Source: an uncultured Caulobacterales bacterium
GTDB lineage: Bacteria > Pseudomonadota > Alphaproteobacteria > Caulobacterales > Maricaulaceae
Length of the DNA: 57,829 nucleotides
NCBI GenBank assembly: GCA_937928165.1
Contig: CALFVT010000016.1
Span: 1 to 57,829 of the forward strand
Reading direction: 5' to 3'
The position numbers and the translations under genes are program-made. The notes below the pieces were generated by a model. That model was not told the origin of the DNA and ran no database searches. It saw only the letters and a list, made by a program, of their open reading frames with translations. Each line of letters begins with the position of its first letter. Position 1 is the first letter of the stretch. Positions 29,202-38,450 of the stretch are shown here, piece after piece.

Positions 29202-31130
29202 TTAAGGCTCTGACCCAATATTAATGGCCGCGTTATAGCCCCTTGCATAACGAGTTTTTGCGTTGCCGCCCTCATCTGTTGACGCGGGCCAATCAAAAGG
29301 AAGGCGTCCTTTAAATGAATATTTATCCCCTAAGATAACATCCGCAACACCCGCGCCTTCACTCCCCGGGAGCCAAGCGGCAATAAAAGCATCAGACGCA
29401 TCAATCGCCGCATCAACACCCCGGGGACGTCCCGATAAGAAAACGGTTACAACCGGAATATTTCTGGCTTTAAAATCTTGTATTAATGCAAAATCCTTCG
29501 AGGCTTTGAGGTCAAAATCAGTTGAGGCAATGTCTCCGTCAAATTCCGCATAAGGTTCTTCACCAAAGACAACAACCGCAACATCGGCTTTTGCTTTTGG
29601 ATCCGTCTTGACCTTGCCGCCCGCTGTTTTCACAGCCTCGCGCATGCCATCCAAAATACTTGTATGGCCTTGATAATATTTACGCGGGTTGATAATCCTG
29701 CTTTCAAGGTCACGTCCCTGCCATGTTACCGTCCAGCCGCCGGATTGAAAGGCTAAATTATCTGCCCCTGACCCAGTGACGATAATTTTATCTTTTGGGT
29801 TAAGCGGAAGAATCCCATTGTTTTCAAGTAGCACAAGGGATTCTCGGACGGCTTGCCGCGCAACGGCGCGGTGATCTGCATGGCCAATTAATGATGCGCG
29901 GCCAGCGAGTTGATGCTCCACTGGTTTCCCGTGGTCAAACATGCCCGCCCTATATTTAACCCGTAAAATACGGCGCACCGCATCGTCAATTCGAGAGATA
30001 GGGATTTCACCTAATTTAACTTGAGACACTGTATTGCTTAGAAATGCCTTCCAGTCTTCGGGCACCATGAACAAGTCAACGCCGGCATTAACCGCTTGCG
30101 GACAAGAGCTATTGCTACAGCCCTCGACTTGAGCATGGCCGTTCCAGTCACCTACGACAAAGCCGTCAAAACCCATCTTACCTTTTAGAACGTCTGTTAG
30201 TAGATATTGACTGCCGTGAACTTTATCCCCGTTCCAACTATTAAAACTGGCCATAACCGTTTGCACACCGGCGCCAATCGTTTGTACGTAACCCTGTCCA
30301 TGAATGTCAAACAGCTCGTCTTCCGGTAGAACCGTATTCCCTTGGTCATCACCATCTATCGTTCCGCCATCACCAATGAAATGTTTTGTCGTCGCGATGA
30401 CTTTTTGCTGGGATAGAAAGTTGTCCAAAGCTGGATGACCTTGGAGGCCAAGAAGGATTTCTTTAGACAAATTAGCCACAATTTTGGGATCAGATGAGTA
30501 GCTTTCATATGTCCGGCCCCAACGAATATCCTGCGCAACCGCGACAGTTGGCGCAAATGTCCAATCAATACCCGTCACCGCTACTTCGCGGGCCGTGACA
30601 GTACCGATATCGCGCATAAGACCAGGATTATTCGCCGCCCCCAAACCAATATTATGCGGAAATACCGTTGCGCCGACCACATTATTATGGCCATGAACTG
30701 CATCCGTTCCCCACATTACGGGAATAGCTAAACGCCCATCACCCGTGTCCATCGACGCACCGTAAAATAGGCTTGCCATTGACATCCACGCCCCTAAGGG
30801 CCCGTTGGCATCATCTGTCGGCCAAGAACCACCGCCGTTAAGGACAGAACCAATATGATATTTGGCCGCATCATCCGGTGAGATTGATTTGATCTCCGCC
30901 TGTATCATTTGACCGACTTTTTGCTCAAGGCTCATCTTAGACAGCCAGTCATCTATCTTGGCTTCAATGATTGGGTCTTTTTCAATCGGACTACGAACAG
31001 ATGGCCAAGTCTTGGCCTCAGCATTAGAGCCCTGCGGCCCCGAAAGAACCAATAGCCCCCCCAAACCTGTAGCCAAGACTGCTTTTAAACCTGTCGTCAA
31101 AAGACAATTACGCTTCATGAAAACACTCAT
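29202..31130 (-). CDS. GH3 exo-beta-glucosidase
   Basis: A 642-residue secreted GH3 enzyme. A signal peptide spans about residues 5-38 (a second possible start is Met5). The N-terminal TIM barrel carries the nucleophile Asp328 in GFVVGDWNGH, and KHFIGDGGTIDG is the substrate-binding KHF motif. The alpha/beta-sandwich domain follows (QAVRESLVLLENNGILPL). Length and the barley-ExoI-like GDW context fit exo-1,3/1,4-beta-glucosidases. It would split glucose from the oligosaccharides released by the GH16 enzyme encoded immediately downstream. The TonB receptor gene ends 23 bp upstream. Confidence 0.92.
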   Translation of the reverse strand: MSVFMKRNCLLTTGLKAVLATGLGGLLVLSGPQGSNAEAKTWPSVRSPIEKDPIIEAKIDDWLSKMSLEQKVGQMIQAEIKSISPDDAAKYHIGSVLNGGGSWPTDDANGPLGAWMSMASLFYGASMDTGDGRLAIPVMWGTDAVHGHNNVVGATVFPHNIGLGAANNPGLMRDIGTVTAREVAVTGIDWTFAPTVAVAQDIRWGRTYESYSSDPKIVANLSKEILLGLQGHPALDNFLSQQKVIATTKHFIGDGGTIDGDDQGNTVLPEDELFDIHGQGYVQTIGAGVQTVMASFNSWNGDKVHGSQYLLTDVLKGKMGFDGFVVGDWNGHAQVEGCSNSSCPQAVNAGVDLFMVPEDWKAFLSNTVSQVKLGEIPISRIDDAVRRILRVKYRAGMFDHGKPVEHQLAGRASLIGHADHRAVARQAVRESLVLLENNGILPLNPKDKIIVTGSGADNLAFQSGGWTVTWQGRDLESRIINPRKYYQGHTSILDGMREAVKTAGGKVKTDPKAKADVAVVVFGEEPYAEFDGDIASTDFDLKASKDFALIQDFKARNIPVVTVFLSGRPRGVDAAIDASDAFIAAWLPGSEGAGVADVILGDKYSFKGRLPFDWPASTDEGGNAKTRYARGYNAAINIGSEP

Positions 31131-31153
31131 AAATATTCAGGGATAAACTCGGG

Positions 31154-33970
31154 CTATTTAAACTTCGCTCTGAGCCGAACGCCATAAGTCCGAGGCGGAG
31201 AGAAAAAGCGCGTATTATCAAATTGCGTGATAATAATGGCTTGCTCGCGCTCTATTCCTGTCAAATTATTGACATAGGCTTCGATCCGCCACTTATCATC
31301 ATCCCCGTGGGTATATCCCACACCAGCATCAATCGTGAAATAACCATCAACTGTATCATCAAGGCGGCCTTCTGGGTTATCAGGATTATTAAAATCAATA
31401 CCGTTAAAGATCGTCATATGTTGTGATGACCGATAGCCTAGCGACACAATGCCGTCGACGCTTCCGCTATTCACGTTCCATAGTTTTGATAAAGAGCCGT
31501 TAAATTGAATTTCCGGCGTCCGAATTAAACGATTGCCTTCAATGCTTCGGTTGACAGCATTAGCCGCATCTACATCAGCCTGAAACCGCGAGTCTTGGAT
31601 ATCTTGCGAATTTACAACCCGCGCTTCGGCAAGCCATAGCAATGTCGCATTTAAATTGACATTACCCGGAAGCTCTAGTCCACCTTCAAACTGCGCACCG
31701 TAAATTTCTGCATCTGATGCGTTAAAGGTAAAACCAAAAACACCCGTACCCGTACCATCCGGCAGATCAACGTCTTCAAAACCTTCAAAGTCAATGATTT
31801 GCTGAACCTGTAAGAGGGTCGTAAGTTGTAAATCATCATAATCATAATAAAAGGCGGAAACGTTAAACCGTGCGCCAATATCGCCAATAGAGAACTCATT
31901 TTTTGACCCAAGCTCAAATAACGTCAGCGTTTCTGGGCCATAAGTCGGCGCAAGCGTATCTGTGTTAAATTCAACAGGCGCATTTTGCGCGGGGTTAGAG
32001 ACGCCAAGCCCTTCAGTGCCCGCAATATTATCATTAAACCCACCAGACTTATTACCGGTCGAAATGAGGCCATAAACTAAGTTTTGCGGCGTAACATCAT
32101 ATTCTGCACGGATACGCCAATCAACGAAATCATTTTGCAACCGTCCGCTTTGCGGTGCAAATGTTGAGTTAAACGGTGCCAAAGAGAAATCAACCCGTCC
32201 GTTGAAATCAGGCACGAAATTGTCACAGCTCCCGACAAAGGCAAATGCCGTACACAAGGGGCGGTCTGCTGCATTTGGGAACACATCTTGAATTTGTTGT
32301 CCATTCGGGAAGATGTCATCAAAACCGTCACGGGCACCAAATTGAGCAATACCGTCGAATAGGAAGGCAATGGACTCTGTCGCGTCAACCAGGCCGTCAC
32401 CATTTGTATCTGGCACAATAATTTCGCGGTCTAACCCGGCAAATTCAAAACCTTCGGTCCCGCTGGCAACACCATTAATAAAGCAACAAGAGAAGTCAGG
32501 GCCGCCAAAACCAAAGGCATAGCGCGCATTGATACCAAAACGGCTTTTATCATCATTTGTATATCTTAAGCCGCCGCTAAACCGAACCTTATCCCCCGGA
32601 AGATGATAGGTAAAATCACCATAGGCGGAATAGCTGTCCGTATCGGTTGTTTGATTAAATTCAACCCCTTGGAAGAACGGGTTACGGTCCCCGGTCGTGC
32701 CAAGAAATGTGCGCTGGCTTTCATTGAAGTAAAAGCCGCCAACAGTCCAGTCAAGCTTACCGGCGCCAAGTGCCTGGCCGTCATTATAAAGCCGAAGTTC
32801 TTGGACGATAGATTCAGAATCTGTAATAAATCTAACGCGGGAGAAATTGTCAAATGTCTCATTAAATGGCTGCAAGAGCGCAATGGCACCATCAAAATTA
32901 GGGGCAGCCGGCGTGATAAACTCATAATCATAGACAAGATCACGGTAGGAGCCGATATATTCAACATTAAAGCCTTTACCTTTATAATCTAACTGCCCTT
33001 TGATACCATAATGTTCTGTATCTTCATCCGGTGTAATGCCGCGGCCAAAAACATCCCGCGGATTATCAATATCATCAGGATCAATACCGTTTCCTAAGGG
33101 GTTGGCGAAGTTAATCCCTGTATAACCTGTCCCCTTTTGTTCGATATAATCACCCGTAAGCGTAAACTTTAACGCATCGGTTAGTTCAATGGCATAGGCC
33201 GCGCGAATACCGAAATCGTCCGTCTCTTCGGCAACACCGATCCCCTCATCTTCAGAGGTTGGAACATCAACACCGAGTACGGAACTATCAGGCGTTACAT
33301 TATTAAAATAGCTGTCGTGTCCCCCTTTAAACGCTGAAAGCCGGAAAGCAGAGTTTTCTGTGACCGGTAAATTCACAACCCCTTCAATGCGGTAGTCATT
33401 GAAATTACCATAAGAAGCTTCAATGGCGGCATCTTTTTGGCCAATCCCCGGCCCCCACGGAATAATATTAACAGACCCAGCGGTCGCATTCCGTCCACGT
33501 AATGTCCCCTGCGGGCCAACATTAACCTCGACACGTTGAATATCAAAAAAGGCCGCGCCAAAGCCAGCGGGCCGCGGAACATAAACGCCGTTTAAATGGG
33601 TAGCCGCAGCCGGATCGCCAAGTTCAGTATTATTTGATGAGCCCACACCACGGATGTAGACTTCGATATTGCCTTGGTTATTTGCAATAGACAGGCCTGG
33701 GATTTTACCGTCAAGTTCATTAATATTGCCTATTCCTAAAAGTTTAAGCTCTTCACCGCTAATCGCCGCAGCTGTACCCGCATAATCTTGCAAAGATTGT
33801 GAGCGGCGCTCAACTGTTACAATGACTTCCGATGTTCCGTCTTCATTATCAATGATCTCGCTTGTTTGCCCATATGCCGAGCCTGCAGAGGCGAGGGCTG
33901 TTAACATGGCCAAACCAGAAATACTGGCAAACTTAAGATAATGACGCGGTAATGTGACGTTGTTCTTCAT
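31154..33970 (-). CDS. TonB-dependent receptor of the glucan locus
   Basis: About 938 residues. I place the start at 33970 because GGGGACAATA precedes that ATG and a signal peptide follows (FASISGLAMLTALASAGSAYGQ). The frame is open 31 codons further upstream without such signals. The plug domain contains EVIVTVERRSQSLQDYAG, IRGVGSSN and QGTLRGRNATAGSVNI. The rest is a 22-strand-type barrel ending in YGVRLRAKFK. One very long loop (about residues 490-590) contains CC and a complete EF-hand loop at 521-532. With GH3 and GH16 it should import beta-glucan oligosaccharides across the outer membrane using TonB energy. Confidence 0.9.
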   Translation of the reverse strand: MKNNVTLPRHYLKFASISGLAMLTALASAGSAYGQTSEIIDNEDGTSEVIVTVERRSQSLQDYAGTAAAISGEELKLLGIGNINELDGKIPGLSIANNQGNIEVYIRGVGSSNNTELGDPAAATHLNGVYVPRPAGFGAAFFDIQRVEVNVGPQGTLRGRNATAGSVNIIPWGPGIGQKDAAIEASYGNFNDYRIEGVVNLPVTENSAFRLSAFKGGHDSYFNNVTPDSSVLGVDVPTSEDEGIGVAEETDDFGIRAAYAIELTDALKFTLTGDYIEQKGTGYTGINFANPLGNGIDPDDIDNPRDVFGRGITPDEDTEHYGIKGQLDYKGKGFNVEYIGSYRDLVYDYEFITPAAPNFDGAIALLQPFNETFDNFSRVRFITDSESIVQELRLYNDGQALGAGKLDWTVGGFYFNESQRTFLGTTGDRNPFFQGVEFNQTTDTDSYSAYGDFTYHLPGDKVRFSGGLRYTNDDKSRFGINARYAFGFGGPDFSCCFINGVASGTEGFEFAGLDREIIVPDTNGDGLVDATESIAFLFDGIAQFGARDGFDDIFPNGQQIQDVFPNAADRPLCTAFAFVGSCDNFVPDFNGRVDFSLAPFNSTFAPQSGRLQNDFVDWRIRAEYDVTPQNLVYGLISTGNKSGGFNDNIAGTEGLGVSNPAQNAPVEFNTDTLAPTYGPETLTLFELGSKNEFSIGDIGARFNVSAFYYDYDDLQLTTLLQVQQIIDFEGFEDVDLPDGTGTGVFGFTFNASDAEIYGAQFEGGLELPGNVNLNATLLWLAEARVVNSQDIQDSRFQADVDAANAVNRSIEGNRLIRTPEIQFNGSLSKLWNVNSGSVDGIVSLGYRSSQHMTIFNGIDFNNPDNPEGRLDDTVDGYFTIDAGVGYTHGDDDKWRIEAYVNNLTGIEREQAIIITQFDNTRFFSPPRTYGVRLRAKFK

Positions 33971-34086
33971 TATTGTCCCCTTAATGACGCTATATTTTTT
34001 AGATTTAATAAAACGAGAGAAAGTATAAAAAACAAGACTAAAGCGGTGAAGCGGACTTCTCACGCGGTAAATGGGAATTAAACCCG

Positions 34087-34845
34087 TTACAGGTCCAGTT
34101 TTTCACGTAAAATAGAGCCGTAGCGTCGACTCACTTTTAAATTTTGCCCCGTCTTTGTGACAATAACAGCCTCTCCCTTTTGCATCGGGATAACTTGCGC
34201 AATCTTATCAAGATTAATGATTGTCGAGCGGTGAATACGCAAAAAGTTAGCGTGCATTAATTGTAATTCGACTGATTTTAATGTCGCGCGTATCAGATGA
34301 GTCTTGTCGCCAATATATATACAAATATAATCACCATCAGCTTCGATCCAGTCAATATCTCGCTTTTCTAAAAAAGCGATTTTATCACTATCTTTTACAA
34401 TTAAGGATGTTTCAGCTGCGCTAAGGCTTGTAGGCTGTAAGACGGATAGCAAGTTAACTTTTGACAGCTTGCCATGTCCTTGTTGCAGCGAGCTGCGCAC
34501 ACGATCTACACTGCTTCGAATTTTTTCATCATCAAGCGGTTTAAGCACGTAATTAAGCGCCTGAACCTGAAAAGCTTCAACAGCATATTGTGCATAAGCC
34601 GTTGTAAAGATAACCTTAGGCAAAAGGTCAGACTGAATAGATTTGATTACATCAAAACCGTTCATTTCCGGCATTTCAATATCCAGAAACATCATGTCTG
34701 GTTTATATTTAATAACCGCATCAATGGCTTCATAACCATTTTGGCATTCCGCGAGCAGGTTCACATCATCAATATCATTTAAAATAGCGCCAAGTAGGCT
34801 TCTCGCTAAAGGCTCATCATCGACAATAATTGCACTTACCGGCAT
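34087..34845 (-). CDS. LytTR-family response regulator
   Basis: A 252-residue regulator. A receiver domain (1-120) has the acidic pocket at IIVDDEP and phospho-acceptor Asp55 in MMFLDIEMPEMNG, with Lys102 in VLKPLDD. The LytTR DNA-binding domain (about 150-250) has IDWIEADGDYICIYIG, FLRIHRSTIINLDKI and SRRYG. It follows the histidine kinase gene by 2 bp and lies upstream of the TonB/GH3/GH16 genes in the same direction. It is therefore the likely regulator of glucan utilisation. LytTR control of a polysaccharide locus is less usual than SusR/LacI-type control. Confidence 0.92.
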   Translation of the reverse strand: MPVSAIIVDDEPLARSLLGAILNDIDDVNLLAECQNGYEAIDAVIKYKPDMMFLDIEMPEMNGFDVIKSIQSDLLPKVIFTTAYAQYAVEAFQVQALNYVLKPLDDEKIRSSVDRVRSSLQQGHGKLSKVNLLSVLQPTSLSAAETSLIVKDSDKIAFLEKRDIDWIEADGDYICIYIGDKTHLIRATLKSVELQLMHANFLRIHRSTIINLDKIAQVIPMQKGEAVIVTKTGQNLKVSRRYGSILREKLDL

Positions 34846-34847
34846 GT

Positions 34848-35951
34848 TTAAGCCGCTCCAGCTTTTGCTGCAAGATTATAGGGAAAGGATAATATAACGT
34901 CCAATCCACCTAAATCAGATAGCTTATATTCGACATGTCCCGCGCCCCCGTAATGAGCCTGAATACGCCCTTCTATATTTTGAAGGCCAACACCCTTTTT
35001 TAAAGGAAGCACCGCTGGTTTCTTCCGCTTATCCGAAGGGCCAGTATCCGCTATAGATAAAACAACACGGTCACCATCGCGGCGCCCTCTTAGACGAATA
35101 GTTCCTCCCTTCACCTGCCCTGCAATCGTATATTTAAGTGCATTTTCGAAAATAGGTTGCAAAATAAGCGCCGGAATCTGCGCATCTAAAACATCCGAAT
35201 CAACGTCGATATTAACATTTAATCGTTCAGCATAGCGGACTTTTTCAATATCCAAATAAAGCTTTAACGCCTCAATCTCGCCAGATAAACTCATGTCAAT
35301 CATTTCATCGTTTTCAAGTGAAAGCCTTAAGAAATGACTGAGCTGGGAAATCATTGTTCGCGCTTGGTCAGACCTATTTGTTTTTACTAAAGCGGAAATG
35401 GAATTAAGCGTATTAAATAAAAAATGCGGATTAAGTTGATAGCGCAACATTTTCATCTGTGCTTCCCGGGAAAAATTCTCTGCCTCAACCCGCCTAACCC
35501 GTTCTTGTTCGGCCTGTTTTCGCTCTAAAGCAACGGCTATATAGGCCTGTGCAATATAATAAAGCGCTGCCCATAAGCCAAAGATAAGAAGGGCCGTAAA
35601 ATACCAACCACCAAAATCCTGCCAAATATCCGGCGCCGTAATCATTGCATCGAATGTTGCCATGCGAAAAATATTCCAAAGAAACGCAAGGACAGCTACA
35701 ACGACCAAATGGGCCAGCACACGTCGCAGGACCCCGCCCTTATTAGCATAAGGCAAAATCAAGGTAAGCGGCAAAGTCATCGCCGCACCACTCATAGCCT
35801 GAAGACCAATATGCGCCACATGCATCCAGCGCGGATTACCATACCAAAGGGTCAAAGACAGAAAGGATAAAACACAAAATAAAAACCACGCGATAAGTTG
35901 CACCGCCCACCACGGCAAAGAGATTGCTTTTGTATGATCGTCAATATTCAT
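34848..35951 (-). CDS. LytS/YehU-type sensor histidine kinase
   Basis: About 367 residues from ATG 35951; a TTG at 35966 in frame is less likely. Four membrane segments (about 20-135) with little periplasmic sequence form the sensor. A coiled coil (KQAEQERVRRVEAE) leads to the His_kinase domain with the phospho-acceptor in QLNPHFLFNTLNSISAL (His176 in this numbering), then the ATPase domain with LQPIFENALKYTI and KGVGLQNIEGR. It pairs with the LytTR regulator directly downstream. The signal it senses is unknown, possibly a membrane or transport cue. Confidence 0.9.
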   Translation of the reverse strand: MNIDDHTKAISLPWWAVQLIAWFLFCVLSFLSLTLWYGNPRWMHVAHIGLQAMSGAAMTLPLTLILPYANKGGVLRRVLAHLVVVAVLAFLWNIFRMATFDAMITAPDIWQDFGGWYFTALLIFGLWAALYYIAQAYIAVALERKQAEQERVRRVEAENFSREAQMKMLRYQLNPHFLFNTLNSISALVKTNRSDQARTMISQLSHFLRLSLENDEMIDMSLSGEIEALKLYLDIEKVRYAERLNVNIDVDSDVLDAQIPALILQPIFENALKYTIAGQVKGGTIRLRGRRDGDRVVLSIADTGPSDKRKKPAVLPLKKGVGLQNIEGRIQAHYGGAGHVEYKLSDLGGLDVILSFPYNLAAKAGAA

Positions 35952-36469
35952 ATTATTATAAGGCAAAACAAATCACAGTTTTAAGTTAATCACATTCTGT
36001 GACTAACATGATAATGATTATCTGGCTAACCCTTAAAATTTTGCAAGCCTTTAATGTTCTGAACGCACTCACAGCCGCCCGTGGTACGTATCCGCTCAGT
36101 CTTTCCTGAGGTCTGCTTTCGGGGATTAGCGAGAATTTTCGGAAACAATTTTCTTTGGGTAATTTAATCAGTCAGTCCAAAGGTCTCTTGATGCCCACAC
36201 CGTGATCTTCTCTTAATCCACTTATGGCATCGTTCATATTATGATAGTTTGTTGATCGTAGGGAAGCACTAGCTGATAGTTCGAGCTATGGGGAAGATCA
36301 CGCTCTAAGCCAAATTGGCTCCAAAACATCATGAACCACTATGGACCACAGAAGTATTACTAAACAGTAATGTTACGATATCTTGGCAGTTTAGGTGGGG
36401 TTTCCGGTGAGGTGTCATTTGATAAAATGGAAGTTAATATAAATACTTCAATAACTTAGATAAGGCGGC
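35952..36469. other. Gene-free interval upstream of the kinase and after tRNA-Ser
   Basis: I see no convincing gene in these 518 bp. It contains a perfect 10-bp inverted repeat (CGTGATCTTC 36201-36210 and GAAGATCACG 36293-36302, 82 bp apart) and a 13-bp palindrome AGCCAA-A-TTGGCT (36308-36320). A 37-codon open stretch on the minus strand (about 36175-36290) has no start or ribosome-binding site. The interval also must hold the promoter of the kinase operon. It could be a decayed mobile element beside the tRNA gene. Confidence 0.4.
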
Positions 36470-36559
36470 TGGCGGAGACGAAGGGATTCGAACCCTCGAT
36501 ACAGTTCCCTGTATACGCCCTTAGCAGGGGCGCGCCTTCAACCACTCGGCCACGTCTCC
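36470..36559 (-). tRNA. tRNA-Ser (anticodon GCT)
   Basis: On the minus strand the acceptor 5' strand GGAGACG pairs with CGTCTCC, followed by discriminator G and an encoded CCA. The D-arm (TGGCCGAGTGG) is followed by an anticodon loop CTGCTAA, giving anticodon GCT that reads AGC/AGT serine codons. A long class-II variable arm (ATACAGGGAACTGTAT) and a T-arm with GGTTCGAATCC complete the serine type. The 90-nt length fits. Confidence 0.97.
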
Positions 36560-36816
36560 GAGCGGGGAAATGCCTTATTGTGACAGTTATTTCAAGCCTT
36601 ATGTTTAAAAAAGACAGATTTATCGAATTAAAAAATAATTCCCTCATTATCATGCCTATAGCACCACTATTTAACGAACTTAACATTTTTTTAAGCCTAA
36701 CCCACCTTTTCGACGTAAAAATAGCAAATTCATATTATTTTTTGAGAATAACATCAGCAGCCTTACGGGATATTTACTTAATTGCGCTATGTTACTGTTC
36801 AAAGATGGTGGGGAAC

Positions 36817-38400
36817 ATGAACCAAGTAACTAAGCAAAGTGCTTTAAAACCAATGATGAACCGGGCGGAAGACGACAAGCGTAGAGCACCGCGCCGTCAA
36901 GACTCGAGCTCAAATGAGCCCGGTGCGGCGCAGCGCCGTACAGATCGGCGGCGTAAGCGGCTAACAGTGAATGACATTACCGTGCCGCCAAAGCTTATAA
37001 ACGTCAAAGCTTTACGGTTTTGCCTGCGCGCTATTGATGTTGTCGCCGTTACTCTGCTGATTGCTGTGACCATCGGCGTTATGAGCGGCTATGTCGGTGA
37101 AAATGGCAGGCCGGTTATCGCCCCTGTAGCCGCCAGTGCATTGGGCGCTTTATTCTTCATAACAAGCCTTTTCAGCCTTAAGGCCCATCAATTTGCTGCT
37201 TACCAGACTTTTTTTAGCCATGTGAAAACCGTCTTAATGGCCAGCCTCATTGCACTTGGGCTATGGCTAACAACAGCTTTAATTCTAAAGCCAATCACCT
37301 TTTTACCTAACACTTTAGCTGTGGCAGGCCTCATTGCGGCAGGCGGCATTTTAATTTTACACGGGATGTATTATAGCTTTACGCGGCAATTACATAAAAA
37401 AGGTGCCCTAACACCAACAATTATTATGCTCGGTGCAACCGAATCCGCTCGGCGCTTAATCGAAGAGAATGCGCGTCGAAAAGAATTAAATATTCTGGCT
37501 ATTTTTGATGAACGCCTATCAAGAGCCCCATTAAATGTTCACGGCGTTCCTGTTGTTGGCAAACTCGACGATCTCGTCAACTGGGACAAACTCCCTTATG
37601 TTGACAGAATTGTTGTCAGCCTACCAAGTTCAGCCGCATTAAGAACCCATCAATTTGCCGAACGCATGAAACGATTACCCAACCGCATTGCCTATGTCTC
37701 CGATGAGTTTGAGAATTTTAATCACGTCAAACAACGGCTAACAGATATTGCTGAGGTCAGCATTCGTGATCTTAGTGGTAGCACAAAACCTACATATCAG
37801 ATTGTGCTTAAACGGCTTACGGACTTTTTCATCAGTTTAATTGCCCTCATTATCGGCGCTCCGTTTTTACTGCTCATCGCCCTATTAATTAAACTCGATA
37901 GCCCGGGGCCAGCTTTGTTTAAACAACCTCGGCATGGGTTTAACAACCGCGTCTTTGAGGTTTTTAAATTTCGCTCTCTTCGCGTTGAAACTGAAGATAA
38001 ACAAGCTGCCAAACAGGTAACCGCAGGCGATAACCGCGTGACAAAAATAGGGCGATTTATCCGTAAAACCAGCCTCGATGAGCTTCCGCAACTTATTAAT
38101 GTCTTGCGCGGTGACATGTCCCTCGTTGGGCCGCGCCCCCATGCAGTCGGTATGCGAACCGGAGATACAGAGAGCTATAAACTCGTTGAAGAATATGCCC
38201 ATCGTCACAGGGTCAAGCCGGGTATGACGGGCTGGGCACAGATTAACGGCTCACGCGGCCCGCTTCATGATGCCAAAGACGTAAAACGCCGCGTTGATTT
38301 GGATATTGAGTATATCGAGCGGTCATCCTTCTTTTTTGACTGGATGATAATGATTAAAACGCTACCTTGTTTATTGGGCGATTCGGAGAATATACGCTAA
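36817..38400 (+). CDS. Polyprenyl-phosphate sugar-1-phosphate transferase (WcaJ/ExoY family)
   Basis: About 527 residues from ATG 36817, chosen because GGGGAAC lies just before it; the frame is open back to 36580. A basic, disordered N-terminus (to about 65) is followed by four membrane segments, a cytoplasmic nucleotide-fold CoA_binding_3 domain (LGATESARRLIEE) and the C-terminal catalytic Bac_transf domain. The latter has the membrane helix, PGPALFKQPRHG, FKFRSLR, KTSLDELPQLINVLRGDMSLVGPRP and PGMTGWAQING. It starts repeat-unit assembly by placing the first sugar phosphate on undecaprenyl phosphate. It is the first gene of the polysaccharide locus. Confidence 0.92.
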   Translation: MNQVTKQSALKPMMNRAEDDKRRAPRRQDSSSNEPGAAQRRTDRRRKRLTVNDITVPPKLINVKALRFCLRAIDVVAVTLLIAVTIGVMSGYVGENGRPVIAPVAASALGALFFITSLFSLKAHQFAAYQTFFSHVKTVLMASLIALGLWLTTALILKPITFLPNTLAVAGLIAAGGILILHGMYYSFTRQLHKKGALTPTIIMLGATESARRLIEENARRKELNILAIFDERLSRAPLNVHGVPVVGKLDDLVNWDKLPYVDRIVVSLPSSAALRTHQFAERMKRLPNRIAYVSDEFENFNHVKQRLTDIAEVSIRDLSGSTKPTYQIVLKRLTDFFISLIALIIGAPFLLLIALLIKLDSPGPALFKQPRHGFNNRVFEVFKFRSLRVETEDKQAAKQVTAGDNRVTKIGRFIRKTSLDELPQLINVLRGDMSLVGPRPHAVGMRTGDTESYKLVEEYAHRHRVKPGMTGWAQINGSRGPLHDAKDVKRRVDLDIEYIERSSFFFDWMIMIKTLPCLLGDSENIR

Positions 38401-38450
38401 GTCATGTCTCAAACATATTATCAGATCACGACGCCTAGGCGAGACAGATA

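Noticed and set aside
36470-36559. tRNA-Ser as an integration site of a genomic island
   Set aside because: No integrase gene nearby and no second copy of the tRNA 3' end seen within the window.
36580-36816. N-terminal extension of the sugar-phosphate transferase
   Set aside because: No ribosome-binding site before 36580, the segment is AT-rich and begins right at the tRNA gene; GGGGAAC before 36817 supports the later start.
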